A stretch of 64,000 nt of DNA from Streptomyces sp. ISL-96. GTDB taxonomy: Bacteria > Actinomycetota > Actinomycetes > Streptomycetales > Streptomycetaceae. Numbering within the stretch: the stretch's first letter is position 1; each line of letters begins with the position of its first letter. The position numbers and the translations under genes were made by a program. The notes under the pieces were generated by a model that searched no databases, was not told the origin of the DNA, and was given only the letters and a program-made list of their open reading frames with translations. Location: assembly GCF_018614035.1 (NCBI RefSeq), contig NZ_JAGGPA010000048.1, forward strand, positions 26,993 to 90,992, in the 5' to 3' direction. Positions 9,316 to 17,808 of this stretch are shown one piece after another.

Positions 9316-9510
9316 ATGATCCTGTCCATCTCAGGCGTCGTGCTTCTCGGCATCATCGTCTTTCTCTTCTTCCGGAAAGACGGCCTCAAGGCGTCGCACG
9401 CCCTCGTCTGCGCACTGTTCGGCTTCTACCTCGCGGGCACAGCCATTGCACCGAGCATCAAGGCCGGAGGCGCGAGCCTCGCCGGTCTTCTGGGCGGGAT
9501 CAAGCTCTGA
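9316..9510 (+). CDS. Small two-helix membrane protein, partner of the FtsK-like ATPase
   Basis: A 64-residue protein with two hydrophobic helices: ISGVVLLGIIVFLFF (about residues 5-19), then a charged RKDGLKAS turn, and LVCALFGFYLAGTAIAP (31-47). A glycine-rich tail AGGASLAGLLGGIKL follows. An AGGAG site lies just before the ATG, and the next gene starts 36 bp downstream, so the two are probably co-transcribed. The arrangement recalls small Spd-type membrane proteins next to TraB/FtsK-like ATPases in Streptomyces integrative elements, but no transfer genes are present here. Function unknown. Confidence 0.8.
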   Translation: MILSISGVVLLGIIVFLFFRKDGLKASHALVCALFGFYLAGTAIAPSIKAGGASLAGLLGGIKL

Positions 9511-9546
9511 CCTGCCGTAACCGCTCAACACCCCCAGGAGACCGAA

Positions 9547-11136
9547 GTGGCCCGGCGACCTCGTCAACTCCCTCGCATTCTGAGCAGCGGCAGTGCCTCG
9601 ATCACCCGCAGCCGCGAGATCGCGCGCACCGCAGCCGACAGCGCCACCGACGTTCTCCACCCGCTGATCACCATCACCCGTGGTCTGCGGCAGCTGGCCG
9701 CCGCCGGCCGGCGCAAATGGACCGATACGCCCAAGGACAGGCGTGGTCCCGCGCTGTTCGTGGTGGCGGCCGTTGTCCTGGTGGTCGCGCTCATCCCGTA
9801 CGGGCCGCTGCTCGCCCTGATCACGGTGATGGCCGCGGCCGCCTGGAAAGGACGGGAACGCACCGCCGCGCAGAGCGGCCCCACCGAGGCCGAGAGCGAC
9901 CGGCTCAGGGCCCTCTACGAGGCCCTGGTGCCGTACTTCTCGGTGGCCGAGCACCCCAGCCCGCTGTTCACCCACGGCGGTGAATGGGACAAGGCGTTCC
10001 CCGAGTACGACTTCGACGACGGCCGGCTCGTCCGTCTCCTGGTGCGCTACCCGGCGTACTTCACCGATGGCGAGGCCTCGTCCCGCGCGCGCATCGAGCA
10101 GTTGTTGCACGCCAAGTCGGGCCGCGGCCGCGAGTACCACTTCGAGTGGGACGAGGAGGGCAACCAGCTCGTCATGACGGTGCTGCCCCCGCTGCCCACG
10201 TCCATCGCCGCCCAGCGTTTCGTCACCGCGCCCGGCGAGACGGTGCTGGGCTTCACCGACGCCGACGCGGTGCAGCGGACCGTGCCCGTCATGGAGGGCG
10301 ACAGGACGTACGACGCCCCTCCGGTGATCTGGCGGACGGGGACGCGTTCCACAGAACCGCATCTGCTCGCCGTGGGGCAGCCCGGAAGCGGCACGAGCAG
10401 CCTGCTGCGCTCGATCGCTCTGCAGGCCCTTCAGCACGGCGACGTGGTGATCGTCGAAGGCAGCGGCACCGGCGAGTACGCGTGCCTCACGGGAAGGAGC
10501 GGCGTCCTGGCGGTCGAATGCAGCCTCCCGGGAGCGCTCGCAAGCCTGGAATGGGCCGCGCACGAGACCGAGCGGCGGCTGATCGCCGCGAACCGCGCCC
10601 GGCAGGCCGGGCACCCCACCCCGGAAGACACGAAACGCCCGCTGTGGATCCTGCTGGACCGGCCGAGTGTGTTCGGTCATCTGGCGGCCGCCGACGGGCG
10701 CACCGATCCCCAGCAACTGCTCCAGGTGCCACTGCGGCACGGCAGGGCGGCGAATGTGACCGTCGTGGTGGCCGAGCAGTTCGACGCCATGGACGCTCTC
10801 AGCGAGACCGTACGGTCCCACACACGCGCGCGCGTGGCGCTCGGTGCGGCCGTTCCCGGGCAGATCGAATTCGTGCTGGGGGAACCGCCGCACACCACAC
10901 CCACACGCGACACCCCGCCGGGCCGCGGTTACGTACGGCTCGGTACGGGTCCCGTGATGCGGCTCCAGGTTCCGGCGACGCCCGATCCGTACGACGACGC
11001 GACGAGCGAGGCACACCGGCAGGCCGTCATCGAGCTGCTTCCCGAGCTCGTTCTTCCCACGGGTGGAGACACCGGGGTACAGCCCCGGATCCAGCCCCCT
11101 GCGCAGGAACCGGAGCCGGTGCCGGCCGAGGGCTGA
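9547..11136 (+). CDS. FtsK/TraB-like membrane ATPase with degenerate P-loop
   Basis: This 529-residue protein has a hydrophobic hairpin at about residues 68-100, a middle domain, and a P-loop-like ATPase domain after residue 270. The Walker A position reads GQPGSGTSS (277-285), so the catalytic Lys is replaced by Thr. The Walker B position reads WILLDRPS (D371) with Arg where Glu is expected. The C-terminal tail is Pro/Glu-rich. The GTG start has an AGGAG site. Nucleotide hydrolysis is doubtful; the protein may bind without hydrolysis or act structurally. It is probably in an operon with the 9316 membrane protein. Confidence 0.8.
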   Translation: MARRPRQLPRILSSGSASITRSREIARTAADSATDVLHPLITITRGLRQLAAAGRRKWTDTPKDRRGPALFVVAAVVLVVALIPYGPLLALITVMAAAAWKGRERTAAQSGPTEAESDRLRALYEALVPYFSVAEHPSPLFTHGGEWDKAFPEYDFDDGRLVRLLVRYPAYFTDGEASSRARIEQLLHAKSGRGREYHFEWDEEGNQLVMTVLPPLPTSIAAQRFVTAPGETVLGFTDADAVQRTVPVMEGDRTYDAPPVIWRTGTRSTEPHLLAVGQPGSGTSSLLRSIALQALQHGDVVIVEGSGTGEYACLTGRSGVLAVECSLPGALASLEWAAHETERRLIAANRARQAGHPTPEDTKRPLWILLDRPSVFGHLAAADGRTDPQQLLQVPLRHGRAANVTVVVAEQFDAMDALSETVRSHTRARVALGAAVPGQIEFVLGEPPHTTPTRDTPPGRGYVRLGTGPVMRLQVPATPDPYDDATSEAHRQAVIELLPELVLPTGGDTGVQPRIQPPAQEPEPVPAEG

Positions 11137-11169
11137 CAAGGGAGCGTTCAGGAAGGGCCCGACACCCCG

Positions 11170-12669
11170 TCAGGCGACAAACGTCCGCGGGGCCTCGGCG
11201 CCGTTGCTCACTCCGCTCTCGACCAGCCTCGCGGCCGCCGCGAGCCGCACCGCGGCCTCGTCCGCCACCGGGCCGCCGACAGTGAACGGCAGCCGCACGT
11301 ACCCCTCGAAGGCCCCGTCGACCCCGAAGCGCGGCCCGGAAGGGACCCGTACACCGACGCGCTCACCCATCTCGGCGAGCCGCGAACCCGACAGGCCTCC
11401 GGTACGGACCCAGAGCGTCAGCCCTCCGCTCGGTACGTCGAACTCCCAGTCCGGCAGCTCCCTGCGCACCGCCGCCACCAGCGCGTCGCGGTTCTCGCGT
11501 GCCTGGGTGCGACGGATCTCGACGGCCTGTTCCCAGCCGCCCGTGCTCATCAGCCAGTTGATGGCGAGCTGTTCCAGGACGGGCGTACCGAGGTCCGCGT
11601 ACGCGCGTGCAGCCACGAGGCTGCGGATCACATCGGGCGCCGCCCGCACCCAGCCGATGCGCATGCCCGCCCAGAAGGCCTTGCTCGCGGAGCCCACCGT
11701 CAGGACCGTGCTGCCCGACGGGTCGAAGGCGCAGACCGGCCGCGGCATGTCGACATCCGCGTCCAGATACAGCTCGGTCATGGTCTCGTCCACCACGAGT
11801 ACGGTCCCGGCCGAGCGCGCCGCGTCGACGAGCCCGCGCCGCTGGTCCTCGTCGGCCAGCGCGCCGGTCGGATTGTGGAAGTCGGCGACGACGTACGCGA
11901 GTCGAGGGGCGGCGTCGCGCAGGACCTGTCGCCAGCGCGGCAGATCCCAGCCGGTGAGCCCCTCGGCCATCGCTACGGGAACGAGCCGGGCGCCCGCCTC
12001 GCGCATCAGCTGAAGGATGTTGGCGTACGACGGTGACTCGACGGCGATCCGTTCGCCGCGCCCCGCGAAGAGATGGCAGATCGCGTCGATCGCGCCCATC
12101 GCCCCCGTGGTGACCATGATCTGCTCGGGCATGGTGGGAATGCCGCGCGCCGTGTACCGGTCGGCGAGCATCTGACGCAGGGCGGGCAGGCCCGCCGGGT
12201 AGTCGCCGTGGGTGTGCGCGTACGGCGGCAGCTCCTCCAGCGCGCCCTGGACGCCTCTGGTGAGCCACGGCTCGGGCGCGGGCAGCGCGGCGCAGCCCAG
12301 GTCGATCACCGAACCGAGGGATTCGGGCGGCAGGGGTTCGAGGCCGCGTGCGGGCAGCGGGTTGCCCGCGGGAACGGCGGTCCAGCTGCCGGCTCCCCTG
12401 CGCGACTCCAGGAAGCCCTCGGCGCGCAGGGCCTCGTACGCCGCGGCCACGGTCGTACGGCTGACGGCCAGGGCCACCGCCAGCTCGCGCTCGGCGGGAA
12501 GCCGCGCGGCGACCGGCACCCGGCCTTCGAGAACCAGCAGCCTTATGCCGTCGGCGAGGGCGCGGTAGGCCGGCGGCTTGCGCGTGCCGGGGCCGGCCGG
12601 GCGCGGCTGCTGGGCGTTGAGCTGCCTGGCGAGCTGAGCTGCCCCCACCGCCGAAGTCCACTGCGCCAT
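11170..12669 (-). CDS. MocR-type GntR regulator with aminotransferase-like domain
   Basis: The 499-residue protein has an N-terminal GntR winged helix (about residues 33-100, with RLPAERELAVALAVSRTTVA) fused to a fold-type-I aminotransferase domain. The PLP-binding lysine lies in VGSASKAFW (K330), with NPTG at 266-269. MocR regulators usually sense PLP or an aldimine ligand and control a divergent gene. The divergent YczE-type membrane gene 110 bp away fits that pattern; a MocR gene also neighbours yczE in Bacillus. The start at 12669 (MAQWTSAVG) is preceded by a purine-rich stretch, and the longer open frame upstream runs through the divergent gene. Confidence 0.9.
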   Translation of the reverse strand: MAQWTSAVGAAQLARQLNAQQPRPAGPGTRKPPAYRALADGIRLLVLEGRVPVAARLPAERELAVALAVSRTTVAAAYEALRAEGFLESRRGAGSWTAVPAGNPLPARGLEPLPPESLGSVIDLGCAALPAPEPWLTRGVQGALEELPPYAHTHGDYPAGLPALRQMLADRYTARGIPTMPEQIMVTTGAMGAIDAICHLFAGRGERIAVESPSYANILQLMREAGARLVPVAMAEGLTGWDLPRWRQVLRDAAPRLAYVVADFHNPTGALADEDQRRGLVDAARSAGTVLVVDETMTELYLDADVDMPRPVCAFDPSGSTVLTVGSASKAFWAGMRIGWVRAAPDVIRSLVAARAYADLGTPVLEQLAINWLMSTGGWEQAVEIRRTQARENRDALVAAVRRELPDWEFDVPSGGLTLWVRTGGLSGSRLAEMGERVGVRVPSGPRFGVDGAFEGYVRLPFTVGGPVADEAAVRLAAAARLVESGVSNGAEAPRTFVA

Positions 12670-12673
12670 AATT

Positions 12674-12766
12674 TCCAGTCCACCTAACTCGAATTGGCCA
12701 TGGATGGCATCTCCTGCCAAGCCACAGAGTGTCATGCGGCGGTCCAGTAACGCCACCACTTCCAGT
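12674..12766. promoter_or_regulatory. Divergent MocR/yczE control region with TCCAGT direct repeats
   Basis: The intergenic segment holds TCCAGT at 12674-12679, 12743-12748 and 12761-12766, all in the same orientation; the last two start 18 bp apart. MocR proteins commonly bind direct repeats between divergent genes. The motif is short, so chance occurrence is possible. Confidence 0.25.
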
Positions 12767-12778
12767 CGAGGAGCGCAT

Positions 12779-13426
12779 GTGTCCAGGCAACTCACCCGTC
12801 GGCTGTCGCAGCTGTACATCGGTCTCGTGCTGTACGGAGTGAGTTCGGCGGTGCTGGTGCGCGCCGGCCTGGGGCTCGAACCATGGGGAGTGCTGCACCA
12901 GGGCCTCGCCGCGAAGACCGGGCTGACGATCGGCGTGGTCTCGATCATCGTCGGCGCCGTGGTGCTGTTGCTGTGGATTCCGATCAAACAGCGGCCGGGG
13001 CTCGGCACCGTCTCCAATGTCGTGGTGATCGGCATCGCGATGGACGGCACGCTCGCGGTCGTACCCGGCGTGCACGGCCTGGCCGCGCAGATCCCCCTGA
13101 TGATCGTGGGCATCGTGCTGAACGGCGCGGCGACGGGCCTGTACATCGCCGCCCGGTTCGGTCCCGGTCCGCGCGACGGGCTGATGACCGGACTGAACCG
13201 CGTCACCGGGCGCTCCATCCGGCTCGTACGCACCACCCTGGAAGTGGCGGTCGTCGCCACCGGCTTCGCCCTGGGCGGCTCGCTCGGTGCGGGCACCGTC
13301 GTCTACGCCCTCGCCATCGGACCGCTGGCCCAGTTCTTCCTGCGCGTCTTCGCCGTCCCCGCGCCGGACGCCCGCAGTACGGTCGTCGCCGCCGGTACAC
13401 CACAAGCCGCGATAATCGCCCGGTGA
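12779..13426 (+). CDS. YczE/YitT-type integral membrane protein
   Basis: The 215-residue protein, starting SRQLTRRLSQLYIGLVLYG after the initiator, has about five hydrophobic helices and the family-like GLGLEPWGVLHQGLA and GLYIAARFGPGPRDGLMTGL segments. A GAGGAG site 5 bp before GTG 12779 picks this start over the in-frame upstream ATG at 12704. The family is an uncharacterised membrane family linked to MocR regulators, so the divergent MocR gene probably controls it. It overlaps the next gene by 4 bp (GTGA). Substrate unknown. Confidence 0.88.
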   Translation: MSRQLTRRLSQLYIGLVLYGVSSAVLVRAGLGLEPWGVLHQGLAAKTGLTIGVVSIIVGAVVLLLWIPIKQRPGLGTVSNVVVIGIAMDGTLAVVPGVHGLAAQIPLMIVGIVLNGAATGLYIAARFGPGPRDGLMTGLNRVTGRSIRLVRTTLEVAVVATGFALGGSLGAGTVVYALAIGPLAQFFLRVFAVPAPDARSTVVAAGTPQAAIIAR

Positions 13427-14187
13427 ATCGCGTACGCCATCCCTATCTCGACCATCCCGCGCCGCTCGCCTTCGCCCATCGCGGCGGAGCGGCCGACGGC
13501 CTGGAGAACACAGCGGCGGCGTTCCGGCGCGCCGACGAGGCCGGATACCGCTACTTCGAGACGGACGTGCACGCCACGGCGGACGGCCGTCTCGTAGCGT
13601 TCCACGACGCGACCCTCGACCGGGTGACGGACGCGCGGGGCCGCATTTCGGCGCTTCCCTGGAACGACGTCAGCCGTGCCCTGGTGGCGGGGAAGGAACC
13701 ACTGCCCCTCTTCGAGGAGCTGCTGGAAGAGTTTCCCGACGCGCGCTGGAACGTCGATGTCAAGGCCGAGCCGGCTCTCGGGCCGCTGGTCGACCTGATC
13801 CGCAGGACCGGCGCGTGGGACCGGGTGTGCGTCGGGTCGTTCAACGAGAACCGGGTGGCCAGGGCTCAGCGCCTGGCGGGTCCCCGTCTCGCCACTTCCT
13901 TCGGTACGGCGGGCGTCCTGGGGCTGTGGCTGCGTGCGCGCTCCATACCCGCCGCGATGCGCCGCAGCGCGGTGTGCGCCCAGGTTCCGGAGGTCCAGAA
14001 CGGCATCAGGGTCGTCGATCACCGCTTCGTACGCACCGCACACGCGCTCGGCCTGCAGGTCCACGTGTGGACGGTCAACGATGCGGACCGGATGGCAGCG
14101 CTTCTCGATCTCGGTGTGGATGGCATCATGACGGATCACATCGAGACGTTGCGTACGGTGCTGACGGAGCGGGGTACTTGGCTTTGA
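13423..14187 (+). CDS. Glycerophosphodiester phosphodiesterase family protein
   Basis: The 254-residue GDPD-fold protein keeps the catalytic His-Arg in AFAHRGG (H19, R20), the metal ligands in LEN (E28) and FETDVH (E47, D49), and FHDATLDR (H62). The C-terminal VHVWTVNDADRMAALLDLGVDGIMTDH is typical of the family. The enzyme hydrolyses glycerophosphodiesters to sn-glycerol-3-phosphate and an alcohol. No signal peptide is seen, so it is cytoplasmic. The GTG start overlaps the preceding membrane-protein gene by 4 bp, so the two are coupled. Confidence 0.92.
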   Translation: MNRVRHPYLDHPAPLAFAHRGGAADGLENTAAAFRRADEAGYRYFETDVHATADGRLVAFHDATLDRVTDARGRISALPWNDVSRALVAGKEPLPLFEELLEEFPDARWNVDVKAEPALGPLVDLIRRTGAWDRVCVGSFNENRVARAQRLAGPRLATSFGTAGVLGLWLRARSIPAAMRRSAVCAQVPEVQNGIRVVDHRFVRTAHALGLQVHVWTVNDADRMAALLDLGVDGIMTDHIETLRTVLTERGTWL

Positions 14188-14260
14188 CCGGCTTGACCGA
14201 CCGGTCTCCGCGTCCGCCCCGTGACCCGCGACGGCACGGGGACGAGCGAGGGGGCGCGCG

Positions 14261-15643
14261 GTGAGCGCTGGCACCGTGGACCGTACGGACGGCACGGACG
14301 AGGCGGGCGGCCCCGACAGGGCGGCGGGCCGCAGGCGCGAACAACGCGGCTGGTACTTCTACGATTTCGCGTGCTCCGTCTACTCGACGAGCGTGCTCAC
14401 CGTTTTCCTCGGCCCGTACCTGACCACGGTCGCGAAGGCCGCGGCGGACGCGGACGGCTTCGTCCACCCGCTGGGCATCCCGGTGCGGGCGGGATCGGTG
14501 TTCGCGTACGCCGTCTCCCTGTCCGTCGTGGTGGCCGTCCTGGTCATGCCCCTGGTGGGCGCGGTGGCCGACCGTACGGGCCGGAAGAAGCCGCTGCTCG
14601 CCGCGGCGGCGTACACCGGAGCGGCCGCGACGGCGGGCATGTTCTTCCTGGACGGGGACCGCTATCTGCTGGGCGCGTTCCTGCTGATCGTCGCCAACGC
14701 CGCCCAGTCCGTCTCGATGGTGCTCTACAACGCCTATCTCCCCCAGATCGCGGAGCCGCACGAGCGCGACAGGGTGTCCTCGCGCGGCTGGGCGTTCGGC
14801 TACACCTCCGGCGCCTTCGTGCTCGTCCTCAACCTGGTCCTCTATTCCGGTCACGAGAGTTTCGGGGTCTCGGAGTCCACGGCCGTACGGATCTGTCTGG
14901 CCTCGGCGGGCCTGTGGTGGGGCGCCTTCACGCTCGTACCGCTGCGCCGGCTGCGCGACCGGCGGGTGGCTGCGCGCGGTGAGGAGGACGCGGGCAGGGT
15001 CGGCGCGGGCTGGCGGCAGCTGGTCGCGACCGTCAAGGACATGCGCCGCCATCCCCTGACGCTCTCCTTCCTGCTGGCCTATCTGGTCTACAACGACGGC
15101 GTCCAGACAGTGATCTCGCAGGCGTCGGTCTACGGGTCCGAGGAACTGGGTCTCGACCAGACGACCCTCATCACCGCCATCCTGCTCGTCCAGGTGCTCG
15201 CGGTGGCGGGGGCGCTCGGCATGGGCCGGCTGGCCCAGCGGTTCGGCGCCAAGCGCACCATCCTCGGCTCGCTCGCCGCATGGACACTGACGATCGGCGC
15301 GGGCTACTTCCTGCCTGCCGGGGAGCCCGTCTGGTTCTACGCCCTGGCCTCGGCCATCGGCCTGGTTCTCGGCGGCAGCCAAGCCCTGTCCCGCTCCCTC
15401 TTCTCGCATCTGGTGCCGCGCGGCAAAGAGGCGGAGTACTTCTCGGTGTACGAGATGAGCGACCGGGGCATGAGCTGGCTGGGGCCACTGGTTTTCGGCC
15501 TCGCGTACCAGCTGACCGGCAGTTATCGGGACGCGATCATCTCGCTCGTGGCCTTCTTCGCACTGGGATTCGCCCTCCTCGTACGGGTGCCCGTACGGCA
15601 GGCTGTGGAGGCTGCGGGAAACCCCGTACCGGAGCGGATTTAG
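14261..15643 (+). CDS. MFS transporter, UMF1/Atg22-like family
   Basis: The 460-residue protein has about twelve membrane helices. It carries the WYFYDFACSVYSTSVLTVF opening and the NDGVQTVISQASVYGSEELG segment characteristic of the Atg22-like UMF1 family. RTGRKKPL between early helices is the MFS loop motif. Its charged N-terminus (RAAGRRREQRG) is cytoplasmic. The GTG at 14261 follows a GAGGGGG ribosome site. Bacterial members of this family have no settled substrate. It lies 73 bp after the phosphodiesterase gene and probably shares its transcript. Confidence 0.9.
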   Translation: MSAGTVDRTDGTDEAGGPDRAAGRRREQRGWYFYDFACSVYSTSVLTVFLGPYLTTVAKAAADADGFVHPLGIPVRAGSVFAYAVSLSVVVAVLVMPLVGAVADRTGRKKPLLAAAAYTGAAATAGMFFLDGDRYLLGAFLLIVANAAQSVSMVLYNAYLPQIAEPHERDRVSSRGWAFGYTSGAFVLVLNLVLYSGHESFGVSESTAVRICLASAGLWWGAFTLVPLRRLRDRRVAARGEEDAGRVGAGWRQLVATVKDMRRHPLTLSFLLAYLVYNDGVQTVISQASVYGSEELGLDQTTLITAILLVQVLAVAGALGMGRLAQRFGAKRTILGSLAAWTLTIGAGYFLPAGEPVWFYALASAIGLVLGGSQALSRSLFSHLVPRGKEAEYFSVYEMSDRGMSWLGPLVFGLAYQLTGSYRDAIISLVAFFALGFALLVRVPVRQAVEAAGNPVPERI

Positions 15644-15822
15644 ACCTTGAAGTGAAAGGCCGGTAGTGTACGCCTTTGGCCTGCCAGGCGGACCGTTACT
15701 GCGCGCTCGGATATCGACAACGCTGGGTGACATCTGCTGCCAGAAGTGACAAACCGGGCACTGGTGGGTACCCAACTTTTTGGGAAAAGCAGCGGCACGA
15801 CGGGCGACGCATGACCCGCAAC

Positions 15823-15849
15823 GGGAATCTTTACCGCCGACCGGACGTT
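15823..15849 (+). promoter_or_regulatory. SigR-type promoter of rbpA
   Basis: GGGAAT at 15823-15828 is followed after exactly 18 bp by GTT at 15847-15849. This matches the Streptomyces SigR consensus GGAAT-N18-GTT for thiol-oxidative stress genes. It lies 62 bp before the rbpA start. RbpA is an established SigR-regulon member in S. coelicolor. Confidence 0.9.
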
Positions 15850-15910
15850 GACCGGATGACGACGACAGCGACACCTGTCCTGTGGGCGACAAGCCCGGGA
15901 GGCACGATTC

Positions 15911-16285
15911 ATGAGTGAGCGAGCTCTCCGCGGCACGCGACTCGTGGTTACAAGCTACGAGACCGACCGCGGCATCGATCTGGCCCCGCGCCAGGCGGTG
16001 GAGTACGCATGCCCGAACGGACATCGATTTGAGATGCCGTTCTCGGTAGAGGCCGAAATTCCGCCGGAGTGGGAGTGCAAGGCGTGCGGCGCCACGGCAC
16101 TCCTGGTGGACGGCGACGGGCCTGAGGAGAAGAAGGGCAAGCCCGCGCGTACGCACTGGGACATGCTCATGGAACGGCGCACCCGCGAGGAGCTCGAAGA
16201 GGTCCTGGCCGAAAGGCTCGCGGTACTGCGATCCGGCGCCATGAACATCGCGGTGCATCCGCGGGACAGCCGCAAGTCCGCGTAA
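15911..16285 (+). CDS. rbpA: RNA polymerase-binding protein RbpA
   Basis: A 124-residue protein beginning SERALRGTRLVVTSYETDRG. It has the zinc-ribbon-like YACPNGHRF (C34, H38) and WECKACG (C56, C59), and a C-terminal sigma-interaction region with THWDMLMERRTREELEEVL. RbpA binds RNA polymerase and principal sigma factors (HrdB) in actinobacteria, stabilises open complexes and is linked to rifampicin tolerance. A SigR promoter lies upstream and a strong hairpin terminator downstream, so it is probably monocistronic. Length and motifs are fully canonical. Confidence 0.98.
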   Translation: MSERALRGTRLVVTSYETDRGIDLAPRQAVEYACPNGHRFEMPFSVEAEIPPEWECKACGATALLVDGDGPEEKKGKPARTHWDMLMERRTREELEEVLAERLAVLRSGAMNIAVHPRDSRKSA

Positions 16286-16323
16286 CGCTCCGGCGTTGCG
16301 CCTGACGGCAGTCAGCACGACAG

Positions 16324-16378
16324 CAAGAGCCGCGGGGGTGTGACACAGCGAGTCTGTGTCACACCCCCGCGGCTCTTG
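16324..16378. terminator. Bidirectional hairpin terminator between rbpA and fxsA
   Basis: Arms 16324-16348 and 16354-16378 are perfect inverted repeats of 25 bp (beginning CAAGAGCCGCGGGGG) around the 5-base loop CGAGT. There is no U-tract on either side, as is usual for Streptomyces. It sits between the convergent ends of rbpA and fxsA and can serve both. Confidence 0.92.
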
Positions 16379-16406
16379 TCATGCCATGGGAACGGGGGAA
16401 CCGGAC

Positions 16407-16994
16407 TCAGGGCGTCAGCGGCGGCCGCGGGCCGTCGTCGCGCCGCCCCGCGGGCGGGCCGTCGTCCCTGATGACCTCACCCTGTACGACCTTGCCGTCC
16501 GGGCGGTGAATACGAGCCTGCTGGAAGGCGTCGCCCAGTCTGCCGGCGCCGGCCGCGCTCATCCTGCGTTCCAGGGAACGCTCGGCGTACCTTCCGAGGA
16601 ACGACCGTACGGGCGGTACGAGGAGCAGCAGCCCCGCCACGTCCGAGATCATCCCGGGCAGCATCAGCAGCAGGCCGCCGAGCATCAGGAAGCCATTGCC
16701 GCTGCTCCCCTGCCGCTGGGCGGACGTCTCGCCCGCCTGCTGCCGCTGAAGCGTCTCGGTGAGGTTCTTGAACGCCCGGCGGCCCGCCCGCTTGATGACC
16801 ACGGCGCCGAGCACGAAGCCCGCGACCAGCAGCAGGAAGACCGTGAAGCCGCCTGCGGCGCCGGCCACGACGGTCAGCAGCCAGATCTCGAGCACCAGCC
16901 AGGCGGCGATGCCAAGAGGTACGAACGTGCGTGCGCGCGAGCGCTTGGGACGCTGGGGAACGGTCGGGGGCGGGGGCGGTGAGCCGGTCGTCAT
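16407..16994 (-). CDS. fxsA: FxsA family membrane protein
   Basis: The 195-residue protein has two early hydrophobic segments (FVPLGIAAWLVLEIWLLTVV and FTVFLLLVAGFVLGAVVI). The FxsA core GGLLLMLPGMISDVAGLLLL follows near residue 105. Hydrophilic Pro-rich N- and C-terminal tails flank this core. In E. coli FxsA overproduction relieves F-plasmid exclusion of phage T7; the role in actinobacteria is not known. It lies between rbpA (convergent) and ppm1 (same strand, 46 bp away). Confidence 0.9.
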   Translation of the reverse strand: MTTGSPPPPPTVPQRPKRSRARTFVPLGIAAWLVLEIWLLTVVAGAAGGFTVFLLLVAGFVLGAVVIKRAGRRAFKNLTETLQRQQAGETSAQRQGSSGNGFLMLGGLLLMLPGMISDVAGLLLLVPPVRSFLGRYAERSLERRMSAAGAGRLGDAFQQARIHRPDGKVVQGEVIRDDGPPAGRRDDGPRPPLTP

Positions 16995-17040
16995 GCCCCC
17001 AGTGTGCCTGTACGGGCGCCTGGACGGCGTAAAGGTCCGG

Positions 17041-17808
17041 TCAGGAGGGCTTGCGCCCCAGCAGCTTGTTCGCCCGGGAGCCGACGCCCCAGGCCGTCAC
17101 GCGCCACAGCGCCTCGACGACGATGTCACGGCTCATCTTGCTGTCGCCCAGCTCCCGCTCGACGAAGGTGATGGGCACTTCGACGACGTTGTAGCCGGCT
17201 TCGACCGCGCGGCGGGCGAGGTCGACCTGGAAGCAGTACCCCTGGGACGCCACGTCTTCCAGACCGAGACCTTCCAGCGTCTGGGCGCGGAAGGCCCGGA
17301 AGCCGCCCGTGACGTCGCGGATGGGTACGCCGAGCAGGATCCGCGAGTAGGTGCTGCCGCCGCGGGAGAGCATCTCCCGGTGCTTGGGCCAGTTGACGAC
17401 GCGTCCGCCCGGCACCCAGCGCGAGCCGAGGACCAGGTCGGCGCCCTTGAGGGCGGTCAGCAGGCGGGGAAGCTCCTCGGGCTGGTGCGAGCCGTCCGCG
17501 TCCATCTCCACGAGTACGCCGTAGTCGTGCTCGATGCCCCAGCGGAAGCCCGCCAGATAGGCCGCGCCGAGCCCTTCCTTGCCCTTGCGGTGCAGGACGT
17601 GGACCTGGTCGTCGACGGCCGCGATCTCGTCGGCGACCTTGCCGGTGCCGTCGGGGCTGTTGTCGTCGGCGACCAGGACGTGCGCGTCGGGCACCGCGGC
17701 ACGCACCCGGGAGACGATCGGCTTGATGTTCTCGGCCTCGTTGTAGGTCGGAATGATCACCAAGGTTCTGCCGAGCGGGCCGTAACGCCTCTGACCGCCG
17801 TCGTTCAC
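17041..17808 (-). CDS. ppm1: Polyprenol monophosphomannose synthase (Ppm1, GT2 family)
   Basis: The 255-residue glycosyltransferase family 2 protein carries IIPTYNEAENI near the N-terminus, the nucleotide/metal-binding DxD in VEMDADGSHQPEELPRL, and GSRWVPGGRVVNWP. These are typical of dolichol-phosphate-mannose synthases. It transfers mannose from GDP-mannose to polyprenyl phosphate on the cytoplasmic face of the membrane, feeding protein O-mannosylation by Pmt. In S. coelicolor ppm1 and pmt mutants resist phage phiC31. No C-terminal membrane domain is fused here, unlike the mycobacterial enzyme. The GTG at 17808 follows an AAGGGGAAG site. Confidence 0.94.
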   Translation of the reverse strand: MNDGGQRRYGPLGRTLVIIPTYNEAENIKPIVSRVRAAVPDAHVLVADDNSPDGTGKVADEIAAVDDQVHVLHRKGKEGLGAAYLAGFRWGIEHDYGVLVEMDADGSHQPEELPRLLTALKGADLVLGSRWVPGGRVVNWPKHREMLSRGGSTYSRILLGVPIRDVTGGFRAFRAQTLEGLGLEDVASQGYCFQVDLARRAVEAGYNVVEVPITFVERELGDSKMSRDIVVEALWRVTAWGVGSRANKLLGRKPS

